Source: Paracoccus sp. (in: a-proteobacteria) (GTDB taxonomy: Bacteria; Pseudomonadota; Alphaproteobacteria; Rhodobacterales; Rhodobacteraceae). Taken from it: 7,146 nucleotides of DNA. The DNA is taken from NCBI GenBank assembly GCA_018056045.1, contig JAGPGI010000141.1:1-7146 (forward strand), written 5' to 3'. Numbering within the stretch: position 1 is the stretch's first letter; the number at the start of each line of letters is the position of its first letter. The position numbers were made by a program, and so were the translations under genes. The notes under the pieces are model-generated. The model did not search any database. It was given only the letters and a program-made list of their open reading frames with translations, and was not told the origin of the DNA. Below, piece after piece: positions 1-5,982 of this stretch.

Positions 1-1
1 G

Positions 2-184
2 TGGTATATCGTGCCCGGCAATGACAAGAAGCGGGCGCGGCTGAACTGCATGGCGCATCTGCTGACCCAGATCCCCTATACCGAGGTGCCCCATTCCGAG
101 GTCGAGCTGCCCGACCGCGTCTTCAATCCCGATTACGAGCGCGAGGTGCTGCCCCACGATCTTTATGTGCCGCGCCGATATTGA
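2..184 (+). CDS. ppk2: Polyphosphate kinase 2 (PPK2), C-terminal fragment
   Basis: This is the last 60 residues of a gene that begins before the window; the frame is open from base 2 to the TGA at 182-184. PPK2 enzymes transfer phosphate between polyphosphate and nucleotides in the cytoplasm. The fragment starts WYIVPGNDKKRARLN and continues with AHLLTQIPY. This matches the family's C-terminal signature W-x-x-V-P-x-x-D-K-(K/R)-x-A-R-L-N followed by H-L-L-x-x-I-P-Y, where the basic cluster helps bind polyphosphate and nucleotide. It ends in a Pro/Tyr/Arg-rich tail (PHDLYVPRRY). The Walker motifs and lid lie upstream and cannot be seen, so class I/II/III and nucleotide preference are undecided. 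The next gene is 97 bp downstream, and no convincing terminator separates them. Confidence 0.82.
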   Translation, partial: WYIVPGNDKKRARLNCMAHLLTQIPYTEVPHSEVELPDRVFNPDYEREVLPHDLYVPRRY

Positions 185-281
185 CGCAGGGTCAACTCTG
201 CGCGGGCTTGCGCCGGCCCCGGCCCCAGCGCCATGATGGCCGGCATCGGGTGCCGCTGGGGGCGCTCTGGGGGGAAAAACC

Positions 282-578
282 ATGCCCAAAGCCTATTGGG
301 TCGGCCATGTCACGGTCGCCGACCCGCAAGCCTACGAGGCCTATCGCCAGGCCAATGCCCGCGCCTTTGAAAAATATGGCGCCCGCTTTCTGGTGCGTGG
401 CGGCGGGCAGGAGGTGGTCGAGGGCGAGATGCGCCCGCGCTGCGTGGTGATCGAATTCGCCGATCTTGCGACCGCCCGCGCCTGTTATCACAGCCCCGAA
501 TATCAGGCGGCGCTGGCCCTGCGCCTGCCCTGTTCCCTCGCCGATATCGCCATTGTCGAAGGTTACGAAACCGCCTGA
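282..578 (+). CDS. DUF1330 family protein
   Basis: A 98-residue soluble protein of the DUF1330 family, small dimeric alpha/beta-barrel (ferredoxin-like) proteins of unknown function. It opens with KAYWVGHVTVADPQAYEAYR, typical of the family: a first strand ending in V-x-D, then Y-x-x-Y. Next come a GARFLVRGG strand-turn (about residues 33-41), RCVVIEFADLATARACYHSP (about 52-71, strand then helix) and a closing IVEGYE strand. Length and order match full-length members. The start is supported by a purine-rich GGGGGGAAAAA tract (269-279) just before the ATG. There is no signal peptide or membrane segment. It is co-oriented with the ppk2 fragment and terB. No specific role can be assigned. Confidence 0.85.
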   Translation: MPKAYWVGHVTVADPQAYEAYRQANARAFEKYGARFLVRGGGQEVVEGEMRPRCVVIEFADLATARACYHSPEYQAALALRLPCSLADIAIVEGYETA

Positions 579-604
579 CAAACTGGCGGCAGCATATTGT
601 TAAT
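575..604 (+). promoter_or_regulatory. Candidate sigma-70-type promoter for the TerB gene
   Basis: CTGACA (575-580, five of six matches to TTGACA) and GTTAAT (599-604, four of six to TATAAT) are 18 bp apart. They lie in the only AT-rich pocket between the two genes, and the -35 overlaps the stop codon of the DUF1330 gene. A start near 611 would give a leader of about 20 nt that carries the TAAGG ribosome-binding site. This is visual pattern matching only; alphaproteobacterial promoters are often weakly conserved. Confidence 0.3.
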
Positions 605-618
605 CAGGTGAAATGCCG

Positions 619-623
619 TAAGG
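619..623 (+). promoter_or_regulatory. Ribosome-binding site of the TerB gene
   Basis: TAAGG lies 7 nt before the ATG at 631. It is the best Shine-Dalgarno match in this part of the window and supports that start. Confidence 0.55.
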
Positions 624-630
624 TCGAGCC

Positions 631-1089
631 ATGTTTCGCAATCTTCTCAGCCGTCTTCTGGACCCCGCCCCGCCCGCGGCCCTTTCCGCTCAGGATGCCG
701 AGGTCGCCATAGCGGCGCTGCTCGTGCGCATTGCCCGCGCCGACGATCACTATGGCGAGGTCGAAAAGCACCGCATCGATCAGGTGCTGGCGCGCCGGCG
801 CGGGCTTGATGCGGCCGAGGCCGCCGAACGTCGCGCCGCCGCCGAAATGATCGAGGCCGAAGCCCCCGATACCGTGCGCTTCACCCGAACCATCAAGGAC
901 CGCATCGAGCTGGCCGACCGCCATGACGTGCTGGCTGCGATGTGGGAGGTCGCCTATGCCGATGGCGAACGCAGCGCCGACGAGGAAACGCTGGTGCGGC
1001 TGGTCGCCGGCCTTCTGGGCATCAATGACCGCGATTCGGGGCTGGCGCGGCAACGGGCGCTGGACGATATGGGGCTGAACAATGCATGA
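631..1089 (+). CDS. TerB family (tellurite-resistance/DUF533-like) protein
   Basis: A 152-residue, mostly helical, highly charged cytoplasmic protein. It shows the two TerB-type helical repeats. The first is AEVAIAALLVRIARADDHYG (about 23-42) followed by an E-x-x-x-I-D-x-V-L helix. The second is LAAMWEVAYADGERSADEE (about 101-119) followed by LVRLVAGLLGI. The acidic A-D-D and A-D-G turns after the helices are the conserved, possibly metal-binding, positions of the family. TerB was named from tellurite-resistance operons, but isolated alphaproteobacterial copies like this one usually sit apart from other ter genes and have no proven role; no other ter gene is visible here. The C-terminus ends LNNA*, and its TGA is shared with an ATG at 1086 (ATGA overlap), so translation may continue into a short downstream frame. 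Confidence 0.8.
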   Translation: MFRNLLSRLLDPAPPAALSAQDAEVAIAALLVRIARADDHYGEVEKHRIDQVLARRRGLDAAEAAERRAAAEMIEAEAPDTVRFTRTIKDRIELADRHDVLAAMWEVAYADGERSADEETLVRLVAGLLGINDRDSGLARQRALDDMGLNNA

Positions 1090-1208
1090 GCCTCGCCCCT
1101 GCCGACTGGCGCTTTTCGGACGCCGTCCGCGCCCTGCCGGACCTGCCCGCAAAGCCAGTTACGAAACCGTTGCAAATACCCGGCAAATATCGCCTCATAT
1201 CCGCATGA
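1086..1208 (+). CDS. Possible 40-aa linking ORF between TerB and the ABC ATPase
   Basis: ATG at 1086 overlaps the terB stop (ATGA, 1086-1089). The frame runs 40 codons to a TGA at 1206-1208 that overlaps the ATG of the ABC ATPase (ATGA, 1205-1208). The peptide starts MSLAPADWRFSDAVRALPDL and ends KYRLISA. It has no recognisable domain, signal peptide or membrane segment. Of its first 21 codons, 19 end in G or C, as in the real genes here; the second half loses this bias (GCA, CCA, AAA, CAA, ATA). GGGG at 1071-1074 is the only upstream purine tract. It could be a true small coupled gene, a relay that couples translation, or chance within an intergenic leader. I do not recognise the peptide. 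Confidence 0.3.
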   Translation: MSLAPADWRFSDAVRALPDLPAKPVTKPLQIPGKYRLISA

Positions 1209-2005
1209 GCCAAAGCACACATCCCGCCCCTGCGGCCACCACGCCCGTCATCGAAATCCGTGACCTGCACAAGGCTTACGGCCAGCTTGAGGTCATCAAG
1301 GGCGTCAGCCTGACCGCCCCGCGCGGCCATGTGATCAGCCTGATCGGCTCCTCCGGGTCGGGAAAATCGACGCTTTTGCGCTGCTGCAACCTGCTTGAGG
1401 ACAGCCAGAAGGGCGACATCCTGTTCGAGGATGAGGCCGTGCGCTGGCAGGGCAGCGGGCTGGCGCGGGTCCCCGCCGACCGCGCCCAGGTCACGCGGCT
1501 GCGCACGAACCTGTCGATGGTGTTTCAGCAGTTCAACCTGTGGTCGCACCTGACCATCCTGCAAAACGTCATGGAAGCGCCGGTCCATGTCCTGAAGCGC
1601 GACCCCAAACAGGTCGAGGCCCGCGCCCGCGCGCTTCTGGACAAGGTCGGCATCGTCGACAAATGCGACGCTTGGCCGGCGCAGCTTTCGGGCGGCCAGC
1701 AACAGCGCGCCGCCATCGCCCGTGCGCTCTGCATGGAGCCCAAGGCCCTGCTGCTTGATGAGCCGACCAGCGCCCTCGACCCCGAATTGCAACAGGAGGT
1801 GGTGCGCGTCATCAAGGATCTGGCATCCGAACATCGCACCATGCTTCTGGTTACCCATGACATGCGGCTGGCCGCCGATGTCAGCGATCACGTCATCTTC
1901 CTTCATCAAGGCCGGATCGAGGAAGAGGGGCCGCCGGCGCAGCTTTTTGGCGCGCCAAGGTCCGACAGGCTGCGTCAGTTCCTGAGCGCAACCATGGCCG
2001 TCTGA
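1205..2005 (+). CDS. Polar amino acid ABC transporter, ATP-binding subunit (HisP/OccP type)
   Basis: A 266-residue ATPase that would power the importer encoded downstream, as a dimer on the cytoplasmic face. It carries Walker A GSSGSGKST (48-56), a Q-loop in VFQQFNLW (106-113), the signature LSGGQQQR (161-168), Walker B ALLLDEP (181-187, catalytic Glu186), D-loop SALD (189-192) and switch His218 in VTHDM. The tail FLSATMAV is short, as in HisP, GlnQ and OccP. Length fits that family (about 255-265). An upstream ATG at 1082 is in frame and would add 41 residues, but that extension is Arg/Pro-rich and lacks the codon bias of the body, so 1205 is preferred. No clear Shine-Dalgarno precedes 1205; coupling through the ATGA overlap with the preceding short frame could explain this. 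The binding-protein gene follows after 21 nt. Confidence 0.93.
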   Translation: MSQSTHPAPAATTPVIEIRDLHKAYGQLEVIKGVSLTAPRGHVISLIGSSGSGKSTLLRCCNLLEDSQKGDILFEDEAVRWQGSGLARVPADRAQVTRLRTNLSMVFQQFNLWSHLTILQNVMEAPVHVLKRDPKQVEARARALLDKVGIVDKCDAWPAQLSGGQQQRAAIARALCMEPKALLLDEPTSALDPELQQEVVRVIKDLASEHRTMLLVTHDMRLAADVSDHVIFLHQGRIEEEGPPAQLFGAPRSDRLRQFLSATMAV

Positions 2006-2014
2006 ACGACCAAC

Positions 2015-2019
2015 AGGAG
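2015..2019 (+). promoter_or_regulatory. Strong ribosome-binding site of the solute-binding protein gene
   Basis: AGGAG is followed by a 7-nt A-rich spacer and the ATG at 2027. It is the strongest Shine-Dalgarno in the operon, in line with binding proteins being made in excess over membrane subunits. The sites before the ATPase and both permeases are far weaker. Confidence 0.8.
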
Positions 2020-2026
2020 AGAAAAA

Positions 2027-2752
2027 ATGAAAAAACTGCTGCTTGCCGCCGCCGCCCTGACGCTGACCGCCGGCATGGGCATGGCGCAAACGGTGCGCAT
2101 CGCGACCGAAGGCGCCTACCCTCCCTACAACCTCGTCAATGACAAGGGCGAGCTGGACGGTTTCGAGATCGAGCTGGGCAACGAGCTGTGCAAGCGCGCG
2201 GCGCTGGAATGCACCTGGGTCAGCAATGACTGGGATTCGATCATCCCCAACCTCGTCAGCTCGAACTATGACGCGATCATGGCCGGGATGAACATCTCGG
2301 AAGAGCGCAAGAAGGCGATCCAGTTCAGCGAGCCCTATACGCCACCGCCGCTCTCGGCCTATGCGGCGCTCAGCGCGGACGCGCCGATTGACGGCGTCGT
2401 CTCGGCGCAGGTGAACACCATTCAGGCCGGCTTCGTCGCCGAAAGCGGCGCCACCCTGAGCGAATTCGCCACCGGCGAGGAAACCATCGCCGCCGTCCGC
2501 AATGGCGAGGCCGAGGCGGTCTTTGCCGACAAGGACTTCCTCGCCCCCTATGTCAAGGAATCGAATGGCGAGCTGGTCTGGGTCGATGGCCAGGACAAGG
2601 TCGTGGTGGGCGAAGGCATCGCCGTCGGCATGCGCCAGTCCGACACCGAGCTGAAGGGCAAGTTCGACGCCGCCATCAAGTCGATGAAGGACGATGGCAG
2701 CCTGAACACCATGATCAAGAAATGGTTCGGTGACGAAGCCCTCGTCTTCTGA
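2027..2752 (+). CDS. Periplasmic solute-binding protein, amino-acid type (SBP family 3)
   Basis: A 241-residue secreted receptor that would deliver ligand to the two permeases. A signal peptide (KK, then an Ala/Leu core) spans residues 1-20, with likely cleavage after GMA. The mature part has the family-3 order: RIATEGAYPPYN (24-35), DGFEIELGNELCKR (44-57), DWDSIIPNL (68-76) and MAGMNISEERKKAIQFSEPY (85-104). Cys54 and Cys62 sit where HisJ and LAO proteins have their disulfide. By family alignment, Arg94 should grip the ligand carboxylate, Asp168 (VFADKD) the amino group, and Thr131 the phosphate-loop-like turn. Ligand is probably a polar or basic amino acid, opine or related amine; the exact compound cannot be read. 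No lipobox Cys is present, so it is a soluble periplasmic protein, not a lipoprotein. A stable hairpin follows in the 62-nt gap before the first permease. Confidence 0.93.
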   Translation: MKKLLLAAAALTLTAGMGMAQTVRIATEGAYPPYNLVNDKGELDGFEIELGNELCKRAALECTWVSNDWDSIIPNLVSSNYDAIMAGMNISEERKKAIQFSEPYTPPPLSAYAALSADAPIDGVVSAQVNTIQAGFVAESGATLSEFATGEETIAAVRNGEAEAVFADKDFLAPYVKESNGELVWVDGQDKVVVGEGIAVGMRQSDTELKGKFDAAIKSMKDDGSLNTMIKKWFGDEALVF

Positions 2753-2775
2753 TCATCTGAAACGCAACCGATCCT

Positions 2776-2799
2776 TCCGCCCGGCCCCTGTCGGGCGGA
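2776..2799 (+). repeat. Perfect 8-bp-arm hairpin between binding-protein and permease genes
   Basis: TCCGCCCG (2776-2783) and CGGGCGGA (2792-2799) are exact inverted arms around an 8-nt loop, and a G-U pair can shorten the loop to 6. No T-run follows (the next bases are CCCCAGC), so it is not a standard intrinsic terminator. Hairpins at this place in binding-protein operons are known to protect the 3' end of the upstream message and to attenuate read-through, raising the receptor:permease ratio. That role here is inferred from position and structure. Confidence 0.6.
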
Positions 2800-2814
2800 C
2801 CCCAGCGGTGACCC

Positions 2815-3693
2815 ATGTTCGACCAATGCGCCGATCCGAAAACGCTTGAGGGGCTGACCTGGCTCTGGTGCTACCTGAGTTCGGGCAAGCACATCCTGTT
2901 CTATCTGTCCTTCATCACTGTGCTGGTGCTGCTGGCGATTACCGCCCCCATCGCGCTGCTCTTCGGCTTTGGCGGCGCGCTGGCCTCGCGTTCGCGCATC
3001 GCGCCGCTCCGCTGGCTGGGGCGCATCTATGCCTCGATGGTGCGGGGCGTGCCCGACATCATCTTTTTCCTGTTCGTGCCCATCGCGCTGGATCAGGGCT
3101 TTGAATGGCTGCGCGCCAAGGTTTATTGCGACCCCTCGGTCCCGATCCGGCAGGGCAATGAGTTTCTGGTCTGCCCCGAGGCCAAGCTGCCGCTTTCGAC
3201 CGCCTCGGAATGGGTGCATCAAAGCTATGGCATCTTTCTGGCCGTCGTGGCCTTTTCCGTCGTCTTTGGCGCCTTTGCCGCGAATGTGCTTTACGGCGCC
3301 ATGAACGCGGTGCCGCGCGCACAGCTGGAAACTGCCGAGGCCTACGGCATGTCGCCCCGGCAGGTGAACCGCCGCATCCTGATCCCGCAGATGTGGACCT
3401 ATGCCCTGCCCGGCCTCGCCAATCTGTGGATGATCCTGATCAAGGCGACGCCCCTGCTGTTCATTCTGGGCGTGCAGGACATCGTCTATTGGGCGCGCGA
3501 ACTGGGCGGCGCCAAGACCAGCGCCTATTCCTATCCCCATCCCGACTGGCGGCTTTACTATTTCCTGGCGATCCTGGTGTTCTACCTGCTGATGACCTGG
3601 GGCTCGGAACGCATCTTCGACCGCATCCGGGCGCGGCTTTCGGCCGGTCAGGCAACGGCGGCCGGCGAGGCCATGCGAAAGGCCGCGACATGA
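2815..3693 (+). CDS. ABC transporter inner-membrane permease (HisQ/OccQ type) with enlarged periplasmic loop
   Basis: A 292-residue membrane subunit of the amino-acid importer. Hydrophobic segments lie at about 28-52, 78-95, 138-160, 198-222 and 246-264, giving the five-helix HisQ/HisM fold. The cytoplasmic coupling (EAA) loop is ETAEAYGMSPRQVNRRILIP (172-191), followed by LPGLANLWMILIKATPL. HisQ-type subunits are usually about 225-240 residues. The excess here comes from about 25 residues before the first helix and a roughly 40-residue loop after helix 2 (97-136) that should face the periplasm and contains Cys105 and Cys120. The ATG at 2815 is preceded by GGTGA (2807-2811), matching the 3' half of the Shine-Dalgarno complement at good spacing. 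Its stop overlaps the next permease start (ATGA, 3690-3693), a sign of coupled, equal expression. Confidence 0.9.
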   Translation: MFDQCADPKTLEGLTWLWCYLSSGKHILFYLSFITVLVLLAITAPIALLFGFGGALASRSRIAPLRWLGRIYASMVRGVPDIIFFLFVPIALDQGFEWLRAKVYCDPSVPIRQGNEFLVCPEAKLPLSTASEWVHQSYGIFLAVVAFSVVFGAFAANVLYGAMNAVPRAQLETAEAYGMSPRQVNRRILIPQMWTYALPGLANLWMILIKATPLLFILGVQDIVYWARELGGAKTSAYSYPHPDWRLYYFLAILVFYLLMTWGSERIFDRIRARLSAGQATAAGEAMRKAAT

Positions 3694-4517
3694 GCCAGTG
3701 CCTGCAAACCATTCAGGATTACGGGCTGCGCGCCATCGGCTTTGGCGAAAACCTGCTGCCACGCACCGGCTTCAGCCTGTGCGAACAAATCACGCTGATC
3801 GGCTCGGGCCTGATCTGGAACCTCTATTTCGGCGTGCTGGCGCTGTTCTTCGGGTTTTTCATCGCCAATGCGCTGGCGGTGGCCAAGACCAGCCGCCACG
3901 CCCTGCTGCGCAAGCCCGCCGAATGGTTCATCTTCGTGTTTCGCGGCAGTCCGCTCTTTATCCAGTTCTTTCTGGCCTATCAGATTCTGGTCATGCTGCC
4001 CCGCGCCGGGATCGAGATCTTCGGCCTGACCGTGCAGACCAGCTGGATGACCAAGGCCTGGGCCGGGGCGCTGCTGGTGCTGATCCTGAATACCGCCGCC
4101 TATTCCGCCGAAATCTTCTATGGCGCGCTGAGAAACCTGCCCAAGGGCGAGCTTGAGGCGGCGGACGCCTACGGCATGACCGGCTGGACCCGCTATCGCC
4201 GCGTCGCCTGGCCGACCGCGATGCGGCTGGCCTGGCCCGCCTATACCAATGAGGCGATCTTCCTGTTCCACGCCACGACGCTGGTGTTCTTTTCGGGCTT
4301 TCCGGCCTTCAGGCAACAGGGCGACAGCCTTTATTACGCCAGCTATTTTGCCGACAAGACCTTTAACCCCTTTGTCGCCTATCCCATCGTCGCGGGCTAT
4401 TTCATCCTGCTGACGCTGGGCCTGACCGCGATCTTCGGGGCATTCAACCGGCGGCTGAACCGCCATTTGCCGGACGCCGGCGGCAAGATGCGCTATCGCC
4501 CCAATCTGATCAGGTGA
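3690..4517 (+). CDS. ABC transporter inner-membrane permease (HisM/OccM type)
   Basis: A 275-residue partner of the preceding permease; the two would form the heterodimeric translocation pore. The ATG at 3690 overlaps the upstream stop by ATGA, and homology begins soon after, so the longer in-frame extension reaching back into the first permease is not used. Hydrophobic segments lie at about 36-63, 78-103, 121-143, 180-203 and 228-252. The EAA coupling loop is GELEAADAYGMTGWTRYRRV (153-172), followed by WPTAMRLAWPAYTNEAIFLFHATTLV. FRGSPLFIQFFLAYQ (84-98) corresponds to the R-G-x-P-x-x-x-Q motif conserved in the HisM/GlnP family. The Arg-rich C-terminus faces the cytoplasm. Its stop is immediately followed by the ligase start, with no gap. 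Confidence 0.92.
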   Translation: MSQCLQTIQDYGLRAIGFGENLLPRTGFSLCEQITLIGSGLIWNLYFGVLALFFGFFIANALAVAKTSRHALLRKPAEWFIFVFRGSPLFIQFFLAYQILVMLPRAGIEIFGLTVQTSWMTKAWAGALLVLILNTAAYSAEIFYGALRNLPKGELEAADAYGMTGWTRYRRVAWPTAMRLAWPAYTNEAIFLFHATTLVFFSGFPAFRQQGDSLYYASYFADKTFNPFVAYPIVAGYFILLTLGLTAIFGAFNRRLNRHLPDAGGKMRYRPNLIR

Positions 4518-5852
4518 ATGATGGACTGGTTGCGGGAACATCCCGATGTCAAGACGATCCGCGTGGCCGCAGCCGATCTGAACGGCGTGCCGCGCGGCAA
4601 GCGAATCCCGGCACGCTTTGCCGACAAGCTGCTGAATGAGGGGACCAAGTTCCCCTATTCCGTTCTCAACATGGATATCTGGGGCGAGGATATCGAGGAC
4701 AGCCCGCTGGTCTTTCAGGCCGGCGATCCCGACGGGATGCTGCTGCCGACCGAGCGCGGTTTCATGCCCATGCCCTGGCTTGAGGCACCGACCGGGCTGT
4801 TGCCGCTGTGGATGTTCCATCCCGATGGCCGCCCCTATGAGGGCGATCCGCGTCAGGCGCTGGCCCGCGTCGTCGAACGCTACAAGGCCGCCGGTCTGAC
4901 CCCGGTCGTCGCGACCGAGCTGGAGTTCTTTCTGATCGACGACAGCGGCGGCCAGCTGCGCGTGCCCCCCAGCCCGCGTTCGGGCAAGCGCCGCACCGGG
5001 GCCGAGACGCTCAGCCTGCGGGCGCTGGACGCCTTTGACCGCTTCTTCACCGCGCTTTACGACGCCTGCGAGGCGATGGACATTCCCGCCGACACCGCCA
5101 TTTCCGAGGCGGCGCCCGGCCAGTTCGAGATCAACCTGATGCATCAGGCCGATCCCCTGAAAGCCGCCGATGACGCCTGGCTCTTCAAGCTTCTGGTCAA
5201 GGGGCTGGCGCGGCAATACGGCTTTGCCGGCTCGTTCATGGCCAAGCCCTATGACGCCTGGAGCGGCTCGGGCATGCATATGCATTTCTCGATCCTCGAC
5301 CTTCAGGGCAACAATATCTTCGACAATGGCGGCGAAGAGGGTTCGGACCGGCTGCGCCATGCGGTGGCGGGCTGCCTTGAGGCCATGCCCGGCTCGACCC
5401 TGCTGTTTGCGCCGCATGAGAATAGCTATGACCGGCTGGTCCCGAACGCGCATGCGCCGACCGGCATCGGCTGGGCCTATGAGAACCGTACCTCGGCGAT
5501 CCGCATCCCCTCCTCTGGCCCCAAGGCGCGCCGGATCGAGCATCGCGTGGCGGGGGGCGACGTGAACCCTTATCTGACCGTCGCCGCGGTGCTGGGTGCC
5601 GCGCTCAACGGGCTTGAAGACCGCGCCGAGCCGCCGCCGCCCATCACCGGCAATGCCTATGAGCAGGGGCTGGCGCAACTGCCTGCAACCTGGGGCGAGG
5701 CCATCGAGGCATTCGCCTCATGTCCAGAGATCAAGCGCATCTTCCCTGCCCATCTGATCGAGAATTTCGTCATGACCAAGCGGCAGGAGCTGCATTACAT
5801 GGCGGAACTTTCCGACGAGGAAACGGTCGAGCTATATCTGGATACGGTCTGA
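4518..5852 (+). CDS. Glutamine-synthetase-like gamma-glutamyl ligase (PuuA/GmaS-like)
   Basis: A 444-residue cytoplasmic ATP-dependent ligase of the glutamine synthetase fold. N-terminal beta-grasp: DLNGVPRGKR (20-29). Catalytic motifs: TELEFFL (133-139; metal-binding Glu134/136), ISEAAPGQFEINLMH (195-209), FMAKPYDAWSGSGMHMHFSI (240-259; His254/His256), ENRTSAIRIP (322-331; Arg324/Arg329) and RRIEHR (338-343). The D-G-S-S motif that houses the ammonium-site Asp of true glutamine synthetase is replaced here by NMDIWGEDIED, and no NLYDLP adenylylation loop is seen. This favours gamma-glutamylation of an organic amine (putrescine, methylamine, ethanolamine or similar) over ammonia assimilation. 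Two ATGs occur in a row (4518, 4521); AGGTGA (4512-4517) is better spaced for the second. The position behind the importer suggests it uses the imported compound or a product of it. Confidence 0.88.
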   Translation: MMDWLREHPDVKTIRVAAADLNGVPRGKRIPARFADKLLNEGTKFPYSVLNMDIWGEDIEDSPLVFQAGDPDGMLLPTERGFMPMPWLEAPTGLLPLWMFHPDGRPYEGDPRQALARVVERYKAAGLTPVVATELEFFLIDDSGGQLRVPPSPRSGKRRTGAETLSLRALDAFDRFFTALYDACEAMDIPADTAISEAAPGQFEINLMHQADPLKAADDAWLFKLLVKGLARQYGFAGSFMAKPYDAWSGSGMHMHFSILDLQGNNIFDNGGEEGSDRLRHAVAGCLEAMPGSTLLFAPHENSYDRLVPNAHAPTGIGWAYENRTSAIRIPSSGPKARRIEHRVAGGDVNPYLTVAAVLGAALNGLEDRAEPPPPITGNAYEQGLAQLPATWGEAIEAFASCPEIKRIFPAHLIENFVMTKRQELHYMAELSDEETVELYLDTV

Positions 5853-5853
5853 T

Positions 5854-5889
5854 GTTCCGGCCACTATAAAACTTCCTTTCGGCCGGAAC
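5854..5889. repeat. 9-bp inverted repeat with 18-nt loop just after the ligase stop
   Basis: GTTCCGGCC (5854-5862) and GGCCGGAAC (5881-5889) are exact reverse complements around ACTATAAAACTTCCTTTC. It begins two bases after the ligase stop codon. A T5 run comes 7 nt further on (5897-5901), so it could act as a weak terminator, but its arms also form part of the repeat array at 5858-5922. Confidence 0.5.
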
Positions 5890-5922
5890 TGCTTCCTTTT
5901 TGGCAACCATAAAACTGCCATT
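5858..5922. repeat. Three tandem imperfect 21-22-bp repeats
   Basis: Units begin at 5858, 5880 and 5901, each with (C/T)GGC at its start and CT(T/G)CC or CTTCC before a T-rich spacer. Units 1 and 3 share 15 of 18 bases (GGCCACTATAAAACTTCC at 5859 and GGCAACCATAAAACTGCC at 5902). Unit 2 shares GGCCGG and CTTCCTTT with unit 1 but lacks the ATAAAA core. Spacing of about two helical turns puts them on one face of the DNA. Such arrays occur at transposon ends of the IS21 type and at multi-site operators; which applies is not settled. Confidence 0.55.
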
Positions 5923-5945
5923 GAAAAGCGGCATTCACGCTTTTT
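5923..5945 (+). terminator. Candidate intrinsic terminator of the transporter-ligase operon
   Basis: AAAAGCG (5924-5930) and CGCTTTT (5938-5944) pair around a 7-nt loop (GCATTCA), and the right arm runs into a T5 tract. The A-run on the left and T-run on the right make it potentially bidirectional, which fits its place between converging genes. The stem has only three G-C pairs, so it would be weak. Confidence 0.4.
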
Positions 5946-5982
5946 AACATAAATTCAATGGGCTGGAAATTTCGGTCAAAGC

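Noticed and set aside
212..244. Inverted repeat GCCGGCC / GGCCGGC (212-218 and 238-244) as a terminator of ppk2.
   Set aside because: The 19-nt loop, lack of T-run and very high local GC make a chance match likely.
192..581. Small frames at 181-450 (+) and 192-581 (-) around the DUF1330 gene.
   Set aside because: They overlap the DUF1330 gene, which has family motifs and a purine-rich ribosome site, and their composition is that of shadow frames.
3210..3689. N-terminal extension of the second permease frame back to 3210.
   Set aside because: The sequence is out of frame with, and fully inside, the first permease gene. Permease homology begins after the ATG at 3690, which has an ATGA overlap.
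1022..5678. Long open frames on the - strand opposite the operon (for example 3648-5678, 2548-3762, 1022-2089).
   Set aside because: They are antisense shadows caused by high GC. They are rich in Arg, Gly, His and Gln, have no family motifs, and lie opposite genes with clear domains and codon bias.
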